Below are positions 62,700-64,000 of a stretch of DNA of 64,000 bases, in pieces; positions within the stretch are counted from its first letter, which is position 1; every line of letters begins with the position of its first letter. Source of the DNA: Gammaproteobacteria bacterium (GTDB lineage: Bacteria > Pseudomonadota > Gammaproteobacteria > GRL18); NCBI GenBank assembly GCA_016744995.1, contig JADGDG010000004.1:124001-188000 (forward strand). Reading direction: 5' to 3'. The notes below the pieces were generated by a model that was not told the origin of the DNA, searched no databases, and worked only from the letters and a program-made list of their open reading frames with translations. The position numbers and the translations under genes are program-made.

Positions 62700-64000
62700 T
62701 GAGCAGAAATGTGACCAATAAGCTCTTTGCCTATATGAATGGTGAATCGGTTGGTGAACTTATCCAAAAGAGGAGTGGTGAGTTACAATTCAAGTATCAT
62801 GAACAATGGCTGGTGAACGACAAAAGTCGTCCCATTTCCTTATCACTACCTTTGCAGGAAGAACTAATAAAAGGTGCTAGAGTATTGCATTTTTTTGATA
62901 ATTTGTTACCCGATACCCAGGATATGAAAAACCGGATTCAGGCTCATTTTTCCGCCAACAGCAATCAGTGTTTTGATCTTTTAACACACTTGGGGCGTGA
63001 TTGTGTAGGTGCTCTGCAATTATTGACCGAAGATAATCCAGGAAATATTAAGCAAGTGAGTAGTAAAGTTCTGGATGAGCATGAGATTGCAGAACGATTG
63101 AGGCGAACTCAATATGCCAGTCAGGGGATTGGCAGAGATCGATTTGCTCAGGATGACTTCAGAATTTCGATTGCTGGAGCTCAGGAAAAAAGTGCATTTT
63201 TACGCTTAAATGACCAATGGCATGTACCCACTGGAACTACACCGACCAGTCATATTTTTAAGTTGCCAATTGGGCATCATGATTATATTGATTTATCTGA
63301 CAGTGTTGAAAATGAATGGTTATGTCATTTAATTTTTAAAAGTTATGGCTTGCCCACTGCAAATGCAGAAATAGCCCTTTTTGAAGATAAAAAGACACTG
63401 ATTGTTGAACGTTTTGATCGATGTTGGAGTCAGGATAAACAATGGCTCGTCCGTCTTCCCCAGGAAGATATTTGCCAATCGATGGGGATCTCAGCTAATA
63501 ATAAATATGAGCAGGATGGTGGCCCGGGTATAAAAAATATTATGGATCGATTATTGGGTTCAAATAGAGCTAAAAATGATCGTATTATTTTTATGAAAAC
63601 CCAGATTCTATTTTGGCTATTAGCTGCGATTGATGGTCATGCAAAAAATTTCAGTTACTTTTTATTACCTGGCGGACGATATCACTTAACACCCAGTTAT
63701 GATGTGATGTCAGCCTATCCATTAATAAGCAATCGCAGTTTAGAGAAACAAAAGATCAAAATGGCTATGGCGGTGGAAGGGAAAAATCGTCATTATAAAT
63801 GGAATACAATACGTTGTCGGCATTGGTATGAAATGGCCAAACAGTGCCGATTTGATAAAGATGAAATGAAGGCCATTATTAATGAGTTATGTGAGCCCAT
63901 GGCAGAACACATTGGCAAAGTTTCGGAGCAAATCCCAACAGACTTTCCTAAAGCACTATCCAATAGTATTTTTGAGGGAATGATGAGAGCAGGAAATACT
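62699..64000 (+). CDS. hipA: HipA-family serine/threonine kinase toxin (cut by window end)
   Basis: 434 codons are open to the window edge. The N-terminal couple_hipA domain (FAYMNGESVGEL, ISLSLPLQEEL, FDNLLPD) is followed by the kinase-like domain: ISIAGAQEKSAFL, HIFKLPI, FLIVERFDR-type TLIVERFDR, the catalytic loop AAIDGHAKNFSYF and LTPSYDVMSAYP. HipA kinases phosphorylate aminoacyl-tRNA synthetases such as GltX and cause growth arrest; HipB neutralises them. All key motifs visible are intact; the last residues lie beyond the window. Confidence 0.94.
   Translation, partial: MSRNVTNKLFAYMNGESVGELIQKRSGELQFKYHEQWLVNDKSRPISLSLPLQEELIKGARVLHFFDNLLPDTQDMKNRIQAHFSANSNQCFDLLTHLGRDCVGALQLLTEDNPGNIKQVSSKVLDEHEIAERLRRTQYASQGIGRDRFAQDDFRISIAGAQEKSAFLRLNDQWHVPTGTTPTSHIFKLPIGHHDYIDLSDSVENEWLCHLIFKSYGLPTANAEIALFEDKKTLIVERFDRCWSQDKQWLVRLPQEDICQSMGISANNKYEQDGGPGIKNIMDRLLGSNRAKNDRIIFMKTQILFWLLAAIDGHAKNFSYFLLPGGRYHLTPSYDVMSAYPLISNRSLEKQKIKMAMAVEGKNRHYKWNTIRCRHWYEMAKQCRFDKDEMKAIINELCEPMAEHIGKVSEQIPTDFPKALSNSIFEGMMRAGNT

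Overview
The window looks like chromosome of an AT-rich, motile, probably sulfur-oxidising gammaproteobacterium. Three things point there. The flagellar/chemotaxis order (flhA-flhF-fleN-fliA-cheY-cheZ-cheA-motC-motD-parC-parP-cheW) is that of polar-flagellated Gammaproteobacteria such as Pseudomonas and Vibrio. The tmRNA tag ANDDNYALAA is close to the E. coli tag. A small secreted Gly/Asn/Tyr-rich protein resembles the sulfur globule proteins of purple sulfur bacteria. The species cannot be named from this.

Layout. 1-4311: leader-distal part of a type I-F CRISPR array, 72 repeats and 71 complete 32-nt spacers at an exact 60-nt period; leader and cas genes must lie left of the window. 4368-10371: secreted pentapeptide-repeat protein, PLD-family nuclease, guaB, guaA, a Cys-rich small protein and tadA. 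10422-17820: fklB, a GGDEF protein with a degenerate active site, small membrane proteins, a hybrid histidine kinase/response-regulator/tatD cluster and a periplasmic protein with a possible Cys-His-Asp triad. 17951-33528: flagellar export, flagellar placement, sigma-28 and chemotaxis genes, with a sigma-54-type promoter before flhA, a sigma-28-type promoter before cheW, and no cheB in its usual place.

33539-43490: an envelope cluster. It has a glycine-zipper protein on the other strand, then a secreted caspase-like/PEGA/FGE-like protein, a CsgG-like protein, a second protein with three tandem CsgG-like units, an SH3/COG3014-like protein, and YcfL- and LpoB-like lipoproteins. 43576-44559: thioredoxin and the sulfur-globule-like protein.

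44808-45168 is ssrA (tmRNA). Its last 13 nt plus about 125 nt of flank are repeated near-perfectly at 56133-56272, so the 11 kb between looks like an island inserted at the tmRNA 3' end. It carries an AbiE-type toxin-antitoxin pair, a type I restriction-modification operon with two specificity genes and several extra genes, and a YgjP-like metallopeptidase. Beyond it lie parDE, a third shorter ssrA-tail-like sequence and a deleted second copy of parDE: a stacked, decaying integration hotspot.

57586-62142: nitrate-type uptake locus. An ANTAR regulator and an ABC transporter (nrtA, nrtB, nrtD) each have a sigma-54-type promoter. The transporter also has a long leader ending in an intrinsic terminator, the architecture of NasR-type antitermination. 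62359-64000: hipB with palindromic operators and hipA, which runs off the window.
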